Shown piece by piece: positions 35,582-47,606 of a stretch of DNA of 64,000 nucleotides (positions are counted from its first letter, which is position 1; the number at the start of each line of letters is the position of its first letter). The notes under the pieces were generated by a model. The model searched no databases and was not told the DNA's origin. It saw only the letters and a program-made list of their open reading frames with translations. The stretch spans positions 1,022,808 to 1,086,807 of the forward strand of contig LSRX01000048.1 in assembly GCA_001939145.1 (NCBI GenBank), written 5' to 3'. This DNA comes from Symbiodinium microadriaticum. Its lineage: Eukaryota > Sar > Dinophyceae > Suessiales > Symbiodiniaceae. Position numbers and translations under genes: made by a program.

Positions 35582-36263
35582 CTTAACGACTCAAAAGGCT
35601 ATAGGCCAGTAGAAATGCCAAAGCTGGTCAGAAGAGTTTGGTTGTTGCTGCTGCGCTTTACTTCCGTTCCGCTTTAGGACACCGCAAATGTTGGCTTGGG
35701 GCCTCTTGGTGCACCCCCCGCCCATCTTTCCAAAGACCGCTCCATCTCCTTCACTTCATCCTCAATGGCAACACTAAGCTCGAGCCAGCGTTGACAATAC
35801 TCAGGGTTAACTAGCATCATTCATAACAAGCAAAACATGCAGTCGCCGGGGCCAAGGAGGCCTCGTTGACGAAAGCTCAAGCCCTCAATTCCCCGAGCCC
35901 TAAACTTCAGTGTCAACAGAACAAGTAAAATTGAAACTTACTCTCAAGCCACTTCTCTACATCCTGATAGTCCTACAGATCGCTCAAGTTCACATAGCGC
36001 AAAGCACTTGAAGACCTCTCCCAACAACCGGATGGACTGAGTACCTATGCCTTGCTAGCCCCCGTCCTTAGATCACTCTTCCAACCAAAGCATTAAGTCC
36101 TTTGTTCTCTCTCCAGGGCACGCCACCAAAGGAGTAACGACTCCATGTGGAACGCCCAGGCCAGGCTTTTCGGCCCGGGGAGTTCGAAACAGTCTCGCAC
36201 CTCACAGACACTTCTGCCGTTTGCTGGTTCGGTTGGTAAGTACGCATATTCACCATTTCTCAC
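35582..36263. other. Non-coding stretch
   Basis: No motif or repeat of note, apart from a short ctctctccagggcacgcc word at about 36107-36124 that resembles the start of the CT-hairpin units. Confidence 0.5.
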
Positions 36264-36731
36264 CTATATATATATATATATATATACATATACGCACACA
36301 TATATATCTATATATACATGCCTCTCTCTCTACATATTATAATATATATATATATATATATACACATACATACATAACTTTTTGGGTTAACGTACATACA
36401 CACACTATGAAAGCCTGGCCAGGGCGTAGTCTATGCTCGGATTATACTTCAAGTGCATGGGCATCGGGATGTATGCGCATGTGGTTTCGCCTACTCAAGT
36501 GCAAAAATCGCAAGCCACGCGGCGCAACACAAGAACAAACCATGCAAAGAACACACACACACACACACGCACGTATACATACACAAGCGCCAATTGCTCA
36601 TTTGTATATGCAGGCATGCCTGCATGATTTCTATGTCAGTATAATGATCATGCTACACGGGATCAGTAGAAGCAAGAGACATATACACATGTATGTACAT
36701 ACATACGTACATACATACATGCATACATAAG

Positions 36732-36763
<32 letters not shown>

Positions 36764-36789
36764 CATACATACATAAGTACATACATACA

Positions 36790-36821
<32 letters not shown>

Positions 36822-37025
36822 CACACATACACACGTACACAAACACACATACATATACATATACCTATACATATATATATATATATATACAGATACAGAT
36901 ACAGATAAAGATACATATATATACATATATATATATATATATCATATCTCATATGCCTAACACAAACAAGAGAAACATGGAGAGAAGGAGTGAGAGAAAG
37001 ATACCAGACACACACACACACACAA
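36264..37025. repeat. Microsatellite cluster (TA, ACAT, CA)
   Basis: TA runs at about 36264-36286 and 36341-36361, a CA run near 36550-36568, a long ACAT tetranucleotide array at about 36688-36850, TA/GATA runs at about 36870-36945 and a final CA run near 37009-37024. Open frames across it encode only Tyr/Val/Cys/Ile repeats and are not genes. Confidence 0.95.
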
Positions 37026-37029
37026 CACA

Positions 37030-39243
37030 TTGATAGATGCGCACGCACATTCTACATGCAATGAAATCTTTTCTGGAGGCCTTGAGATCCGCTGTCGAGC
37101 CACCCAAACAACTAGCATCCTGCTACACCAACTTTCGTCAATGCTTTCCGTCTTATATAGTGCCAGAATCTACCAGCCAGACTGTCGGCATTCTACTTCC
37201 TTCGGCTTCCGCACAGCTGCTAGACCAAGAACGTTTGAAAGGTCTCGTTTCGTGGTTAATGAAGAGCCACAGCTTTTGCTCAACCGCAACCGTCTCCAGA
37301 CCGGAACCGCTAGTCTAGGCCAAAATCCGCCAAAGTCTATTTCTATGCTTTTCTATGATTGGATTCAGGAAAGCTGAGCTAGTCTGAAGTGTTGCCGTGG
37401 GACAATCTCAAGACTCATCAAACATTGAGCTGTTGCGAAGCTAAGATCTTCCAGCTTGGACCTGGGCACATCCTGACGATCGGGTAGAGCAGCACGGATG
37501 TCTTCAAGGACGGGAAACCTTGTCTTGATTCTTGCCCTGTTTCCCGTGAACACTTTCCCTCTCTCTGCAGCTGCGAGGAGCATGGACGTCAAGTCGGACT
37601 CCTTGTATGGAAAAACCTGTACAAAGGCTAGCAAGGCAAGGAGGTATTTGCTAAGAAGCTCTCGGAAAGTCACGACAAGTCAGCGAAAGCAACACAGCTG
37701 CTAGGCTAGGAGTAAGCCTTGAAGTGGGCTGCTCCGCCGGAGGCTCCTGCCATGCCTTGGCGTCAGACCGAAATCACAAACGAACACAAAGAACTCGACT
37801 AGACATCATCGGATTTGCAAGCCTTTGCTAAAGAAAAAACAAGGAGGAAGTGCGACAAAATGAACTCAACCTAACCGTGCCGGGGACCCCTTTGACCCAA
37901 GATAAACAAGCTAACAAGCATGTCTTATTCCCCTTGGGTTTATCATGATTTATGTTAACACCCAAATCGAACAACTCTGCAGTCGCTGCAATTGACGTGG
38001 CTTCCCGTGTTGCAACCAACGTACACGAAATCCGCCGTGAGATGGCATCCACACCTTGCGACAAAGGACAACTTAAGGTTTCTTGCCACACCGGTGTTCG
38101 CCTGTCAAACTCCCGGCCACTGTCACTGGCAAGGGTACCTGGTGAGAGAAACGTCTCATCTGCCAGGATCCATGTCTCGATAGCGCCATCTTCTGCGGCC
38201 TCGCGTTCGCACACCCGGGACGCGCCGGGAACAGCCCGGGCGATCTTGGGCTCGTCGGCTTACGCTCCGATAACCTACTTGAACAGATTTGAGGCGGGGC
38301 TTCAAGGCTAGGTTTCCACAAAGAACCCACAAACACGTCAAGCATCAAGTGCCCACATCTGCCCTGTTCCTCGTTTTAGCGACTTCTAGGAGCTGCCAGG
38401 AACTGTGAAGTGCCACAGTAAAGCCCTCGACCCCAGACTAACACAGCTTCGTGAACTTTGCGCTGCTTCAGGCCCTCGAACTCAGCAGACGACTCCGAAA
38501 CCCCTTAGAAAGCTTCAGGGTCAAGACCCCGAGCCAGCCGGAGGAGCAAGCTACCAAACATCCCAAATCAGTGAACCCTATATACCATCAACCATTGCAA
38601 ATCAACCCAGAACCCTCGACTGCTTGGGCCCAGGGCTTCCTAAACCCTATAGACTCTATGCCATCGAACGCCTCCTGGCAAAAGCAGGTGAACCCCTGGG
38701 CCTGAAGCCGCTTGGCCCAGGTCAGGTGCCTCCGGACCATCGCCTGGCGTTGCTGGGCTACATGACCTCTATATGATATATGTATATGAGTATAATTCAG
38801 TGCCTACGTATAGAAACAGGCAAAAGTTTTGGATCGATGACGACGGACGTGAGCACGTAGTATCTGCATGTGTTTTGGCATCTCTGTGTGTGTGTGTGTA
38901 CATGCATGCACGTATGTTATTGTACTTTATTTTGCAGGCATTTGTATGTGGCTCACAAGGTCGGTTCTTTCTCTTTTAATTTTCCCAGTCAAATTGAAGG
39001 TACCGTTTTTGTGTGAACCTGAAGTTGTACAGGACGTGTGCATGTATGGATGGATGGCTGAAAACTGACCAGGTTTAGGAACTCCCTTGCGCATTGCCAA
39101 CGCCACTAGCTCCTGCAGCGACTTCCCTTATGGGTCACACCGTGAGCTCAGCGCCCTTTCATTTTGCAATCCTCCGCTTCATGCTGGCGGCAGCTTGGCG
39201 TAAACACCAGATGTGCCCTCAACCCTACACTGCGCTACACCCC
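37030..39243. other. Stretch with two anonymous minus-strand open frames
   Basis: Minus 37365-37673 has a protein-like segment (LSKYLLALLAFVQVFPYKES, then MLLAAAERGKVF). Minus 37850-38214 has another (IETWILADETFLSPG, then ISCTLVATREATSIAATAEL). Both are on the strand used by all identified genes, but neither matches a family and no splice sites could be fixed. A TG tract lies at about 38884-38900. Confidence 0.3.
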
Positions 39244-40920
39244 CTAATACCTGGCAGGCAAAGGAATGGGATAGGAGTCGCCACCCGTGGAAGAACCGAG
39301 GGGTCGCCCTGGGAGGTAGAAGCCCAAATCGACGGCCTCTGGAGCTACTTGGAAAGCACCTTTCATTCCCCAGGACTCACCCCAGGAATTGATGGCCAAG
39401 ATATATCCGGGCCCAAAGCCCATGCCTGTGACGGCATGTCCTCCAATTTTGCGGTTGTAACTCTTGCGCAGAGGCTTGTATATACCAGACTTATAGGCCT
39501 GGAAGTCCTGGTAGATTCTCATTCCTAACAAGATTGGGCCCTCCGTCATGAGTGCCTTCTGGACCATGTGGGGCACCTGAGAGCCTCCAGAATGCAACCT
39601 CCTGGGCTCGTACTGAACATAGAAAAGGTCCTGACTCAGCGGTCGGGGATACTTGCTGTACGGAGAACACGCGCCCGGGCAGCGAACCTGAGTGTCGTAG
39701 GGCAGCACTTGCGGGTAGCAAGTCTGAACACCGGCCAGCATATTTCCTTCGGAGTCCGGGCCTCCTGTAGGGACTCCCCAGCGCGAAACCGTCTGGAAGC
39801 CCAGCAAGCCGCCAGCAGCCCCGCAGTAGTTGCGGCCATCGGTCCTGCACGCTGCGATGAAGGACTGGCTCAGCCAAGCTTGTGGGCCGTTGAACTTGCC
39901 GCGGGTCTGGATGCAGAGCCGACTCTCCGTGATCGAAGCAGTAGCATGGCTCCAGCAATTATCGCATGTCTGGGAGCGCACGTGAGTCGTGACATTCTTG
40001 CACTCGGGCCAGTTTTCCCTCACGTCAAAGGCCTCGGAAAATGCCGCCTTACCAAGCTCCTCCGCACTGAACTGCTTCATGTCCTCTTGGACCATCTTCA
40101 GAGTTTCCTTCTTCATATCTTCTTCTTCCTCTTTGGGTAAGACGAAGCCGAGCTTGCTCTTGAAATCCTTAACTGATATCTTGATGAAAGACGAGTCGTA
40201 CACCGCTGTCCAGCTGGCGGCGCCTGTCTGATTCAACTTGTTGACCTCCTTCGTCAGGGACTCAGGGATTATCGGGCTCATATCCATGTAGCCATTCTGC
40301 AGCAATTGCTTCCAGCTGGTATACCGCTCAGACTCGGTGCTCTTCGTGATCACTCTCTTAGAGCCTCCGACGACCAATGCCAGAAAACGATCTTGAAAAC
40401 TCTTCACCTCCCTTGTGGTCAAGGGCGGGACGGTCTCGTCCATTCTTGCTTGAAAGTGCAGCTGAAGGAAGACTTTCCTTGAAGACTGCATCACAGCCTT
40501 TGTGCAGCGACTCGGATCGCTGATCTTGGAGCCGCAGCTGGCCATCACTGCGTTGAAGTGCAAGTCAAGGGAACGCCTCCTCGTCGGCTTGCTCTTCACC
40601 ACCATCGGCGTTAGGGGCGAAGGTCTGCTTTTTTCATTCTGCTCGATGACGGCACTGTGCTTGGCACCGCCGCCTTCGAAGTCAAAATTTGGGGAAGGAG
40701 CAGCACTGGCTTTAGTCGCCTCACGGTATTCCTTGACTCTTCGCATCTGCCTTTGCAGCAGATGCAAAGAACTCTCATCTTCCTCCTCGGTGAGCTCTGC
40801 TGTCCAGAAAGAAGATTCATCCTCCGTTTTGCAGGAGGAACAGGAGCCAGTGGACTCAGGCACTGCAGCACGCAGGAGTGCACAATGCACCGCCGCGAAA
40901 AACAACTGCAACGCCGTCAT
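39244..40920 (-). CDS. Secreted cathepsin B-like cysteine protease, intronless
   Basis: The chosen ATG at 40920 gives 558 residues with a signal peptide at the N-terminus (MTALQLFFAAVHCALLRAAV). The frame is open further upstream but has no ATG there. Residues 215-262 resemble the cathepsin B propeptide (SLTKEVNKLN, then ASWTAVYDSS). The mature peptidase C1 domain starts near residue 294 with AFSEAFDVRENWPECKN. The catalytic residues are Cys322 in DNCWSHA, His495 in GGHAVTGMG and Asn511 in AINSWGESWG. Gln317 is the likely oxyanion residue, one position closer to the cysteine than in animal cathepsin B. The unusually long region between signal and propeptide (residues 25-210) is acidic, then basic, of unknown role. 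There are no introns, although neighbours have exons of 15-150 codons, which suggests a copy made from mRNA. It probably acts in a lysosome-like or secreted compartment. Confidence 0.88.
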   Translation of the reverse strand: MTALQLFFAAVHCALLRAAVPESTGSCSSCKTEDESSFWTAELTEEEDESSLHLLQRQMRRVKEYREATKASAAPSPNFDFEGGGAKHSAVIEQNEKSRPSPLTPMVVKSKPTRRRSLDLHFNAVMASCGSKISDPSRCTKAVMQSSRKVFLQLHFQARMDETVPPLTTREVKSFQDRFLALVVGGSKRVITKSTESERYTSWKQLLQNGYMDMSPIIPESLTKEVNKLNQTGAASWTAVYDSSFIKISVKDFKSKLGFVLPKEEEEDMKKETLKMVQEDMKQFSAEELGKAAFSEAFDVRENWPECKNVTTHVRSQTCDNCWSHATASITESRLCIQTRGKFNGPQAWLSQSFIAACRTDGRNYCGAAGGLLGFQTVSRWGVPTGGPDSEGNMLAGVQTCYPQVLPYDTQVRCPGACSPYSKYPRPLSQDLFYVQYEPRRLHSGGSQVPHMVQKALMTEGPILLGMRIYQDFQAYKSGIYKPLRKSYNRKIGGHAVTGMGFGPGYILAINSWGESWGMKGAFQVAPEAVDLGFYLPGRPLGSSTGGDSYPIPLPARY

Positions 40921-40999
40921 GCTGGCAAACGCTTTGAAATGGAATCTGGTAGAGGCTTGAGCTGCGGGGCTCTTGTTTCTGTTGGAGTCAGAGTTCTTG

Positions 41000-42793
41000 A
41001 TGAGCGTGGAGTTTAGGCAAACAGTGCAGGGCTTTTCAGGAACAATTACCCCTGCCCAACCAACACAGAGTCCAGGTACAGGCACGACCAGCCAAACCAC
41101 AACCGAGATTGCCGCGAATCCTACTACGCAGGGAGCTGGGCACCAAACCGCAAGTTCAACATGCAGAGTCAAGTTCGATGGCAGAATGAAGCCTTGGATG
41201 CATTGGAAGTTCTATCGGAACTTTTCGCCTTTCATTAGACTCCAGCCTGGGAGGTGCCTCCGTGCACACGGATAACCACAGCTGTGCCTGGAGAGACAGG
41301 GCCAGCAGGCAGCAGGAGCTGTGGGTCCCAGGATGTCAAGAAGGTTTGAAGGATTCAAAATTCGGCGCTCGCAGCTCGGACACTTTGGAGGGGTTCAGGA
41401 CTGAGGGCGCTGTATATGCTAGTATGATTATGCGGCACCATATAGGGCCCAGCAAGATACCAAGATAGCACTGGCTCTCATGAAGGCCCTGAATCTGGTC
41501 ACTGAACAAGTCCGACAATCTCCCCCGACAGCCTGTCCGAGACGAAACAAGCAGCTTCACGTCACCTCCTTTCGCACTCCTGCAACAAAGAACCCCACAG
41601 CCGCTGTTGCTGATGCTCTTCTTCTGCGCAGTGCAGCTTTAGGCCACTAGCATGGGGATTCTAATTATGCTTACACTCGCTGGCCAAACCATCCACAGCC
41701 CTTGTACCACCCTGCATCTTAAACCCGAAGCCGCCGAATGATGGTGGTATAAAGCCGAAGAAGGCCTTGACACGGCGAAGGTTGCAGGCCTGGCTGCGGC
41801 AACGAAGCTGTCCTGCGCTCTGAGGAGTCGCATAGCTCGAGCAACTCTAGTAATTTTCGGCGGAATTCTGAAACCCTGCAAAAAGATTAAATACTTCGTC
41901 CCTTTGCAGCTAAGAGGTTATAGAGCAAAACCAAAACAAAGCCAACAAGCAATTCTGGAAAGGATCATCACAACTTCGGTGCCTAACAGCCAGATGACCC
42001 AGAGGAAAGCTGATGCTCCATGTGGAACCCCTGAGAACACAAGATATAGTAAACAAGTATTGCACAGCAGCATAATCGTAATGGCATGTTGTGCACTGAA
42101 CTGGTGACAAGTCGGCTTGCCTCCCGCGCTTAAGGCTTAAGGCTTACGGCATCGTTTGCCCTAACAGGTTTTCACGACGCGCCCGAACCCAGCGTTTTGG
42201 AACTTTGGCCCCTGCGTAAGTGAAGTTTGGATGAACTAGAGTCTCACGGCATCTGCCTTTCCGGCTGTGGTAACCTTCTCACTATGCAGAATTGGGGTTG
42301 ATTGACTGTTGCTTTACGCTCCCGCCACTCTGACTCCGCCAGACTATGTCCTGTATCCTCAACCCAAAGAGCTTCGTTGCCGGTGTTGACTCATGAACTC
42401 AATAATTTCGGGATTCCAAACTGGACCTGAGCACATCCGCAATTCTCAGAGGCTCCCAGAAGCGAGAACTTCTTTTGAAGCCATGCCAGCATCTTAGAGA
42501 GTGCGGCTTTGTAACTCAATGTGAGTGACTTCATGACTTCATGACAGCCTACACACTGCCATCTCAGCGTAAGACCAGTCCCATGTCCCAATTTATTCTT
42601 GCAATGTTGTCCGAACAATGCCCCATTGTCATTACCATGGTTCACTTGTCGACACTGCGCTGAAGACCCAGAAGCTTCCGGCGTGGTGTGCTTTATTGTC
42701 TGGGCTTCTGCCTATTTTTCTCTCTAGACATTTCCTCAGATATGGGGCCCGCAATGTGTGATTTTGTATCTGTATCATGTCTACAATGCCTGC

Positions 42794-42824
<31 letters not shown>

Positions 42825-45800
42825 CATACAGACTTATATATTTATTTCAGTATTCATCTTGCCTGTTTCTACTATATGCATAGAAAGATACAAGGCTTGG
42901 GGCTGCGGGTCCCTCTGGATGCTGGCCTCCTCTGTCCTGGCCTTGCACAGGGCCACCGGGCTCGGCGTGCCGCCATGTGCTGTCATCAGCTACACAAGTC
43001 GCTTTGAAGATCATTGAAGCTTAAAGTTTACGCAAACATACTACCTTAGGTTGGCAGCCTATAGAGACACTGTGCGCGGCGGCTTAAGATTTCGGGTGCA
43101 AGTGCCGGAGTGATTCTGTGGACATACATTTGATGGTCGGCTTCCGTGACGCGCTGACGCTGGAAGCAGTTTCGAAGGCTGCTGAAGCTTTCGGAGCAGA
43201 AACAGCATCAGTTCTGCCGTGGCAAACCATGCCATCATACATGTACACCTCTGATCATGTAGTTCGCACTGGCATCCTCTCCAACATGATTGAATGTTCA
43301 CTTCTCAAGCGCGGGAAACAGGAAACGGCCTCCAGCAACCAAGCGGTAAGCGAGAGAGGTTTGCCAACTAAAACGACTGCATAATAATCTGATATCGTCA
43401 CAATTCAGATTCGTGTAGGTTAAACGACGCGAGTACGAGGCCACGGAGGAAACTGGAGCCTTGCCCGCATGCTCGAAGCCCTCGCTAACGCAAATGAGCT
43501 TCATCATGATCCGCTCCTGGCAGAGCAGCTTCCAAGGCAACGTGCCTTTCTGGATTGAATCATGACCAATTGAGAGGCCTAGCGCAGAAATCAGCATGTG
43601 AAGCCGAAGCTGCAGCACTGACCAATTGCAAGAGTTCATCCCTCCAATTGTCCAAACAATGTGCTGTGGCAAAGCTTATGGAGACAGTGATTCTGTTCTT
43701 GGAAGGGCCTGGCAACGATCTCTTTTGCACCTGTGGGGCTCGATCGAAGGCTTCACCAAGGCCCGCCATCGAATTGAAAGCCTGTGTCATTCTTTCAACT
43801 GTTGGGCCCTTCCCGTCGTCCAGTGAACTCTCAGACCTCTCAGCCGTCTGCGCGCACGAACTGTGAAGCACACCTCCTTGAAGCACCTCTTCCTGACGGA
43901 TTGCCAGTCCTTTCGCCCAACAGGTGTTCTCATCACGTATCAAGCTGGTCTTGTCTTTCCAAACTGTCACTAGATCACGACCTAGCCCAAGGCAAAATGA
44001 CTACTAACCTGCCCAGACTCTACTTTCCAGCAGCTCGCCAATCATCATGTGCCGATGGTCGTCGAGGACGCATCCCCGGTGTAGATCCTGCTACCGTCTT
44101 TGCTCGTGCCGATCCCAAACACGCCCATGCTGCTCATTGGGCAACCACCGCCACCACCTGGGATGTTTTGAAATTACGGTCATTCAACAACAATCCCTCA
44201 TCCGTGCGCAATGGGCCGAAGCTCAGACGATCAGTGGCAAGAAAAGCTCTCTGTGAGGCTTGGTTGGGAGACAGGCTCGAAGGATGTATGTCTCTGGATA
44301 ATGGGGGGGCGGGGTCTTGGGTATTTTGGACTTCGCACCCTCAAGTCCCACCTGGTCGGCTTCCGAACTTGGGCGCGCCCGGCGCGTTGCGCAACCGCTC
44401 CTCCTCCTCGTGGTTATCTGGGAGGAGAGGCCTGTATGAGGTTCACTGTCGGGCATGGTCTCGACTCACAGACTCGGCACTTCCAGGAAAGGAAGCAGCA
44501 CAACTAGCCTGAAATCCGCTGACCAACCCTGCGGGAACTGTGTAAAGAGAAACAGTTAAGGCCGCTTCTTGTCTTAATGATTCTCATTAATTCGGTCAGC
44601 TTCCACATAGAAGGCGACCAGTGAAGGGGACCTGAAGGGGACCCTAGAGAGCAAAGCCGAATTCCGGAAACTCAGATTACCTTGCTCTATCGCAAAGTGG
44701 AATCCGTCTCTGGGATGCTAAACTAGGCACTTACGAAACTACCACGAAAACTGGGCTCCCCGCAAAAATAATCGAATGTTTAGGGTCGAAGAGTTAGGAT
44801 TATTGCAAACGATTGCCATTACCACGACTGCTCCTACTACAACAACGACGATGACGCATGGTCACGACTAGTCTTGGTAGCGTTGCGACCTTTCTCTGCT
44901 CATTAGCAACATTTCAATGTCTAGGTTCGCGTGGCTGCAATTTCCAAATTCAAGCTCTTAGTCAACTCGAATGCCGGGGTTTTACAGTATCACTTCGTGC
45001 TTCACTTTGCCAGCCTCTTCGGTGTAGAGATGCTTCGGGCGAAGTGGAAATCCATGCCTTACTGGGAAACAAAGAGGTCTCAGACTCAGAGGTTGCGTAG
45101 TCATGGTCCAAACATGAAGTAGATCAAATCTGACACTCTTGCAAAATTTTTAGTCAACTTTAGGAACCGTGCCAATGATGATGTGGACATTCTTGTGAAG
45201 TCAAGCAGCTCGTTCAAGCAAGGATTCTTTCGCTCGCCCTTTTCAGCCAAATTGCCTGGGCTGGTGGGAGAAGCACGTAAGAGTAAGATCTCGATAATGG
45301 TGGAGTGTAAACGTGACGGTAATTGCATATTGCACAAATGGGCACTGTGGAAAGGAGCTGCAAGGAAAGCATCCATCAAAGCAGCTTCAACACTGTTTCG
45401 TACTCCGGAACTCACGCTCATACGCCCAGTCGCTTCGCTGGGTTTCTCTCTCCCGCTCTCGCTCGTCCTTCACACCTCTTGGTCCTGCCAATCCTCCTCC
45501 TCCTCCTCCTCTTGCCAACGCTCCTTCTGACTAATTCTTATCCACTCTCTGCTGTTCCATCAACTGGGATGTGCTCATGCAGAAAAGTCACCATAAGTGT
45601 TCATTCGTGGCGGTTCGGGGAGTTTCGTTGACGGCTTCGCTCCAGCAGCTAGCAGCATCTTCTCGATCACCGGATGCCTGGCCCATAATGTCATGCAGAG
45701 TGTTGGCCAAACCTACATGATATGACAAAAAAGCCATGGTCACATGTTTGCAAGGTTCGAATAATACTGCAACAGACATAACACGACCGTCTTGCGAAAA

Positions 45801-46034
45801 AACAGCAGACGGATGCTGGCCTGTAGCCACAAACATTACTGTAGATGTTTGTACACATCCTTAGACACACGCACATGTTATATACAAATATACAATTATA
45901 TACAGTATACATATAGAAAAAACGAGTATGATTACCATACTTATTGTTGGCCGTATATTCTTTGTGCTACTAGGGCCGGCCATTCTTACAAATTATTGCT
46001 CAATGCTGAGTCTTGTTCCTAGTTTTTAGAATGT
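41000..46034. other. Long stretch without a recognisable gene
   Basis: About 5 kb with no family motif. The longest frame, plus 43784-44512 (242 codons), changes protein-like character between frames and has no motif. Plus 43118-43330 and minus 43560-43900 contain short helical stretches that could be exons but cannot be supported. A CT run joined to a TA run lies at 42793-42828, and CCT triplets near 45495-45515. Confidence 0.35.
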
Positions 46035-46090
46035 ACATATATATATATATGTAATTATACACATATATATATATATATATATATATATGT
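46035..46090. repeat. TA microsatellite
   Basis: Two TA runs separated by gtaattatacac. No gene is associated. Confidence 0.95.
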
Positions 46091-46790
46091 GAGTATTTAA
46101 GTATGCCACTGCGATTCCTACATACCTTCCGGCCTCGGCTGCTTCTGCTTCTCAGGATCCCGCTCAAAGGGCAATGTGTCCTTGTTTTCGTTTAGATTTC
46201 CGATGATTCACAAATATTAGCTACATCGTTTTTTGGCTAAATCGGGTTTAGAGTTCAGGCTTTCGACTTCAAGGTTTAAGACAGTTATTGCCGCCTACTC
46301 GTCTAGCAGGCTTTGTACGGTCGGTGTGGTACAGGGGGTTTAGAGTTTCTGGGGTGTGTTTACAAAGCTTCCATTTGATTCTGTCGGGTTTACATGTTAC
46401 ACATGCGAGGTAGGTTCGGCTACAAACGTACCATGATGCTCTAGAATGCTCTATATGTGTTCTGACAGAACTAGAACAGAGCCGAAATGAGCCAAGACTC
46501 TCCCGTGCGTGCAATGTCCAAGGCTGTCCAGAAGCTGTATGGGCCACTAGCTGTGCAGCAGCAACAAACCACATTGACGTCCGCCCTATTTTCCAGTAAG
46601 ACCTGCAGAGTTTCAGTGCGCTGGGTTGTTTTCGGCAACCCAACTACTGGTAGAAACCCAAAGCCCCTACAACCTTACGCTGAAGGCTACAGCAGCGATG
46701 CCAGGAACCTCGAGTCTTGTTCTAGGCAGCCATAGAGAGGACAAGCACACAATCTGCAGCCAGGGCGGCTCCTCGTGTCTACCATTTTAT

Positions 46791-46866
46791 GTACTCTTTG
46801 ACAAACCGTGAACATGCGGTTCTGTCATGTCAGTACTCTTTGACAAACAGTAAGCATATGGTTCAA
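46791..46866. repeat. Diverged 42-bp tandem duplication
   Basis: gtactctttgacaaac begins at 46791 and is repeated at 46833. The following bases (cgtgaacatgcggttc against agtaagcatatggttc) match at most positions. Confidence 0.85.
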
Positions 46867-47042
46867 CACACGGAAGGATCAGATAGGTGCACAGAAGCAT
46901 TTTTGATTTAGATGCACTGTTGTGCACCGTGCCATGATACTTGTAGCTTCAGTTTCGATCCGTCCAAGGCAAGATCACGAGTTCTCATGCGATGATTACT
47001 TTTTTTTCGCTGCAGGCTTGCAAGCAAAAACGTCTGGTATGT

Positions 47043-47593
47043 GGGGGGTTGCCTAAATGTCTTTGCCTGAAGGTGGCCGAAATGGTGTGTTCCGTCGGGC
47101 CCCGCCTCATCTCTAAGAGAAAAGTATTGGTTGGCTCAACCGTACCATCAACATATGAAATATGATAAAGCGTGGGAAAAGTGCACTAGCGCAGACTAAT
47201 ATAGTAGTCTTCTGCACAGAGTTTATGAAGGGTCTAGACAGGAACATATTAGGATAGTTGGTAGTCTTCCATGACACAAGACTGGGCCAGCAGTGCCAAT
47301 CGACAAAATTGTCGCTAATTCACTAGCGCGGAACTAGCGCGCTGCTAGCGCAAAATGCCACTTGCACAACATACCAAATGGCAAAGCATTTCAACATAGT
47401 ATACAAACCCGTATAATATATGAGGATATATCTTGTTGCTCTAGCGCCAAACTATCGCTAATCTAGCGCCACAAGGGTGATTCACTTGCCCAACCTCGGG
47501 CCCCGCCTCATATCAAAGAGTAAAAAACATGCTCCAAAGATGATTATGGCCACCTTATATAAAACTCTTAACCGCTCTTTTAGGCAACCTCCC
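47043..47593. mobile_element. Candidate non-autonomous inverted-repeat element, about 550 bp
   Basis: The left end ggggggttgcctaaa (47043-47057) and the right end tttaggcaacctccc (47579-47593) are reverse complements with one mismatch. Inside them aaggtggccgaaat (47070-47083) pairs with attatggccacctt (47543-47556). The two inner arms therefore form a second, subterminal inverted pair. Further inside, a direct repeat starting tcgggccccgcctcat lies at 47095-47126 and 47496-47526. The interior is crowded with the word ctagcg. No coding frame is present, so movement would need enzymes from elsewhere. The word gatgattac occurs at 46991 and 47598 and might mark a target duplication, but on the left it is about 45 bases from the terminal repeat. 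Confidence 0.6.
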
Positions 47594-47606
47594 ATTGGAT
47601 GATTAC

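Noticed and set aside
36621-37048. Tyr/Val/Cys/Met-rich frames over the ACAT and TA repeats
   Set aside because: Microsatellite translation, not a gene.
43784-44512. 242-codon plus-strand open frame as a gene
   Set aside because: No motif, protein-like stretches shift between frames, and the opposite strand is also open over part of it.
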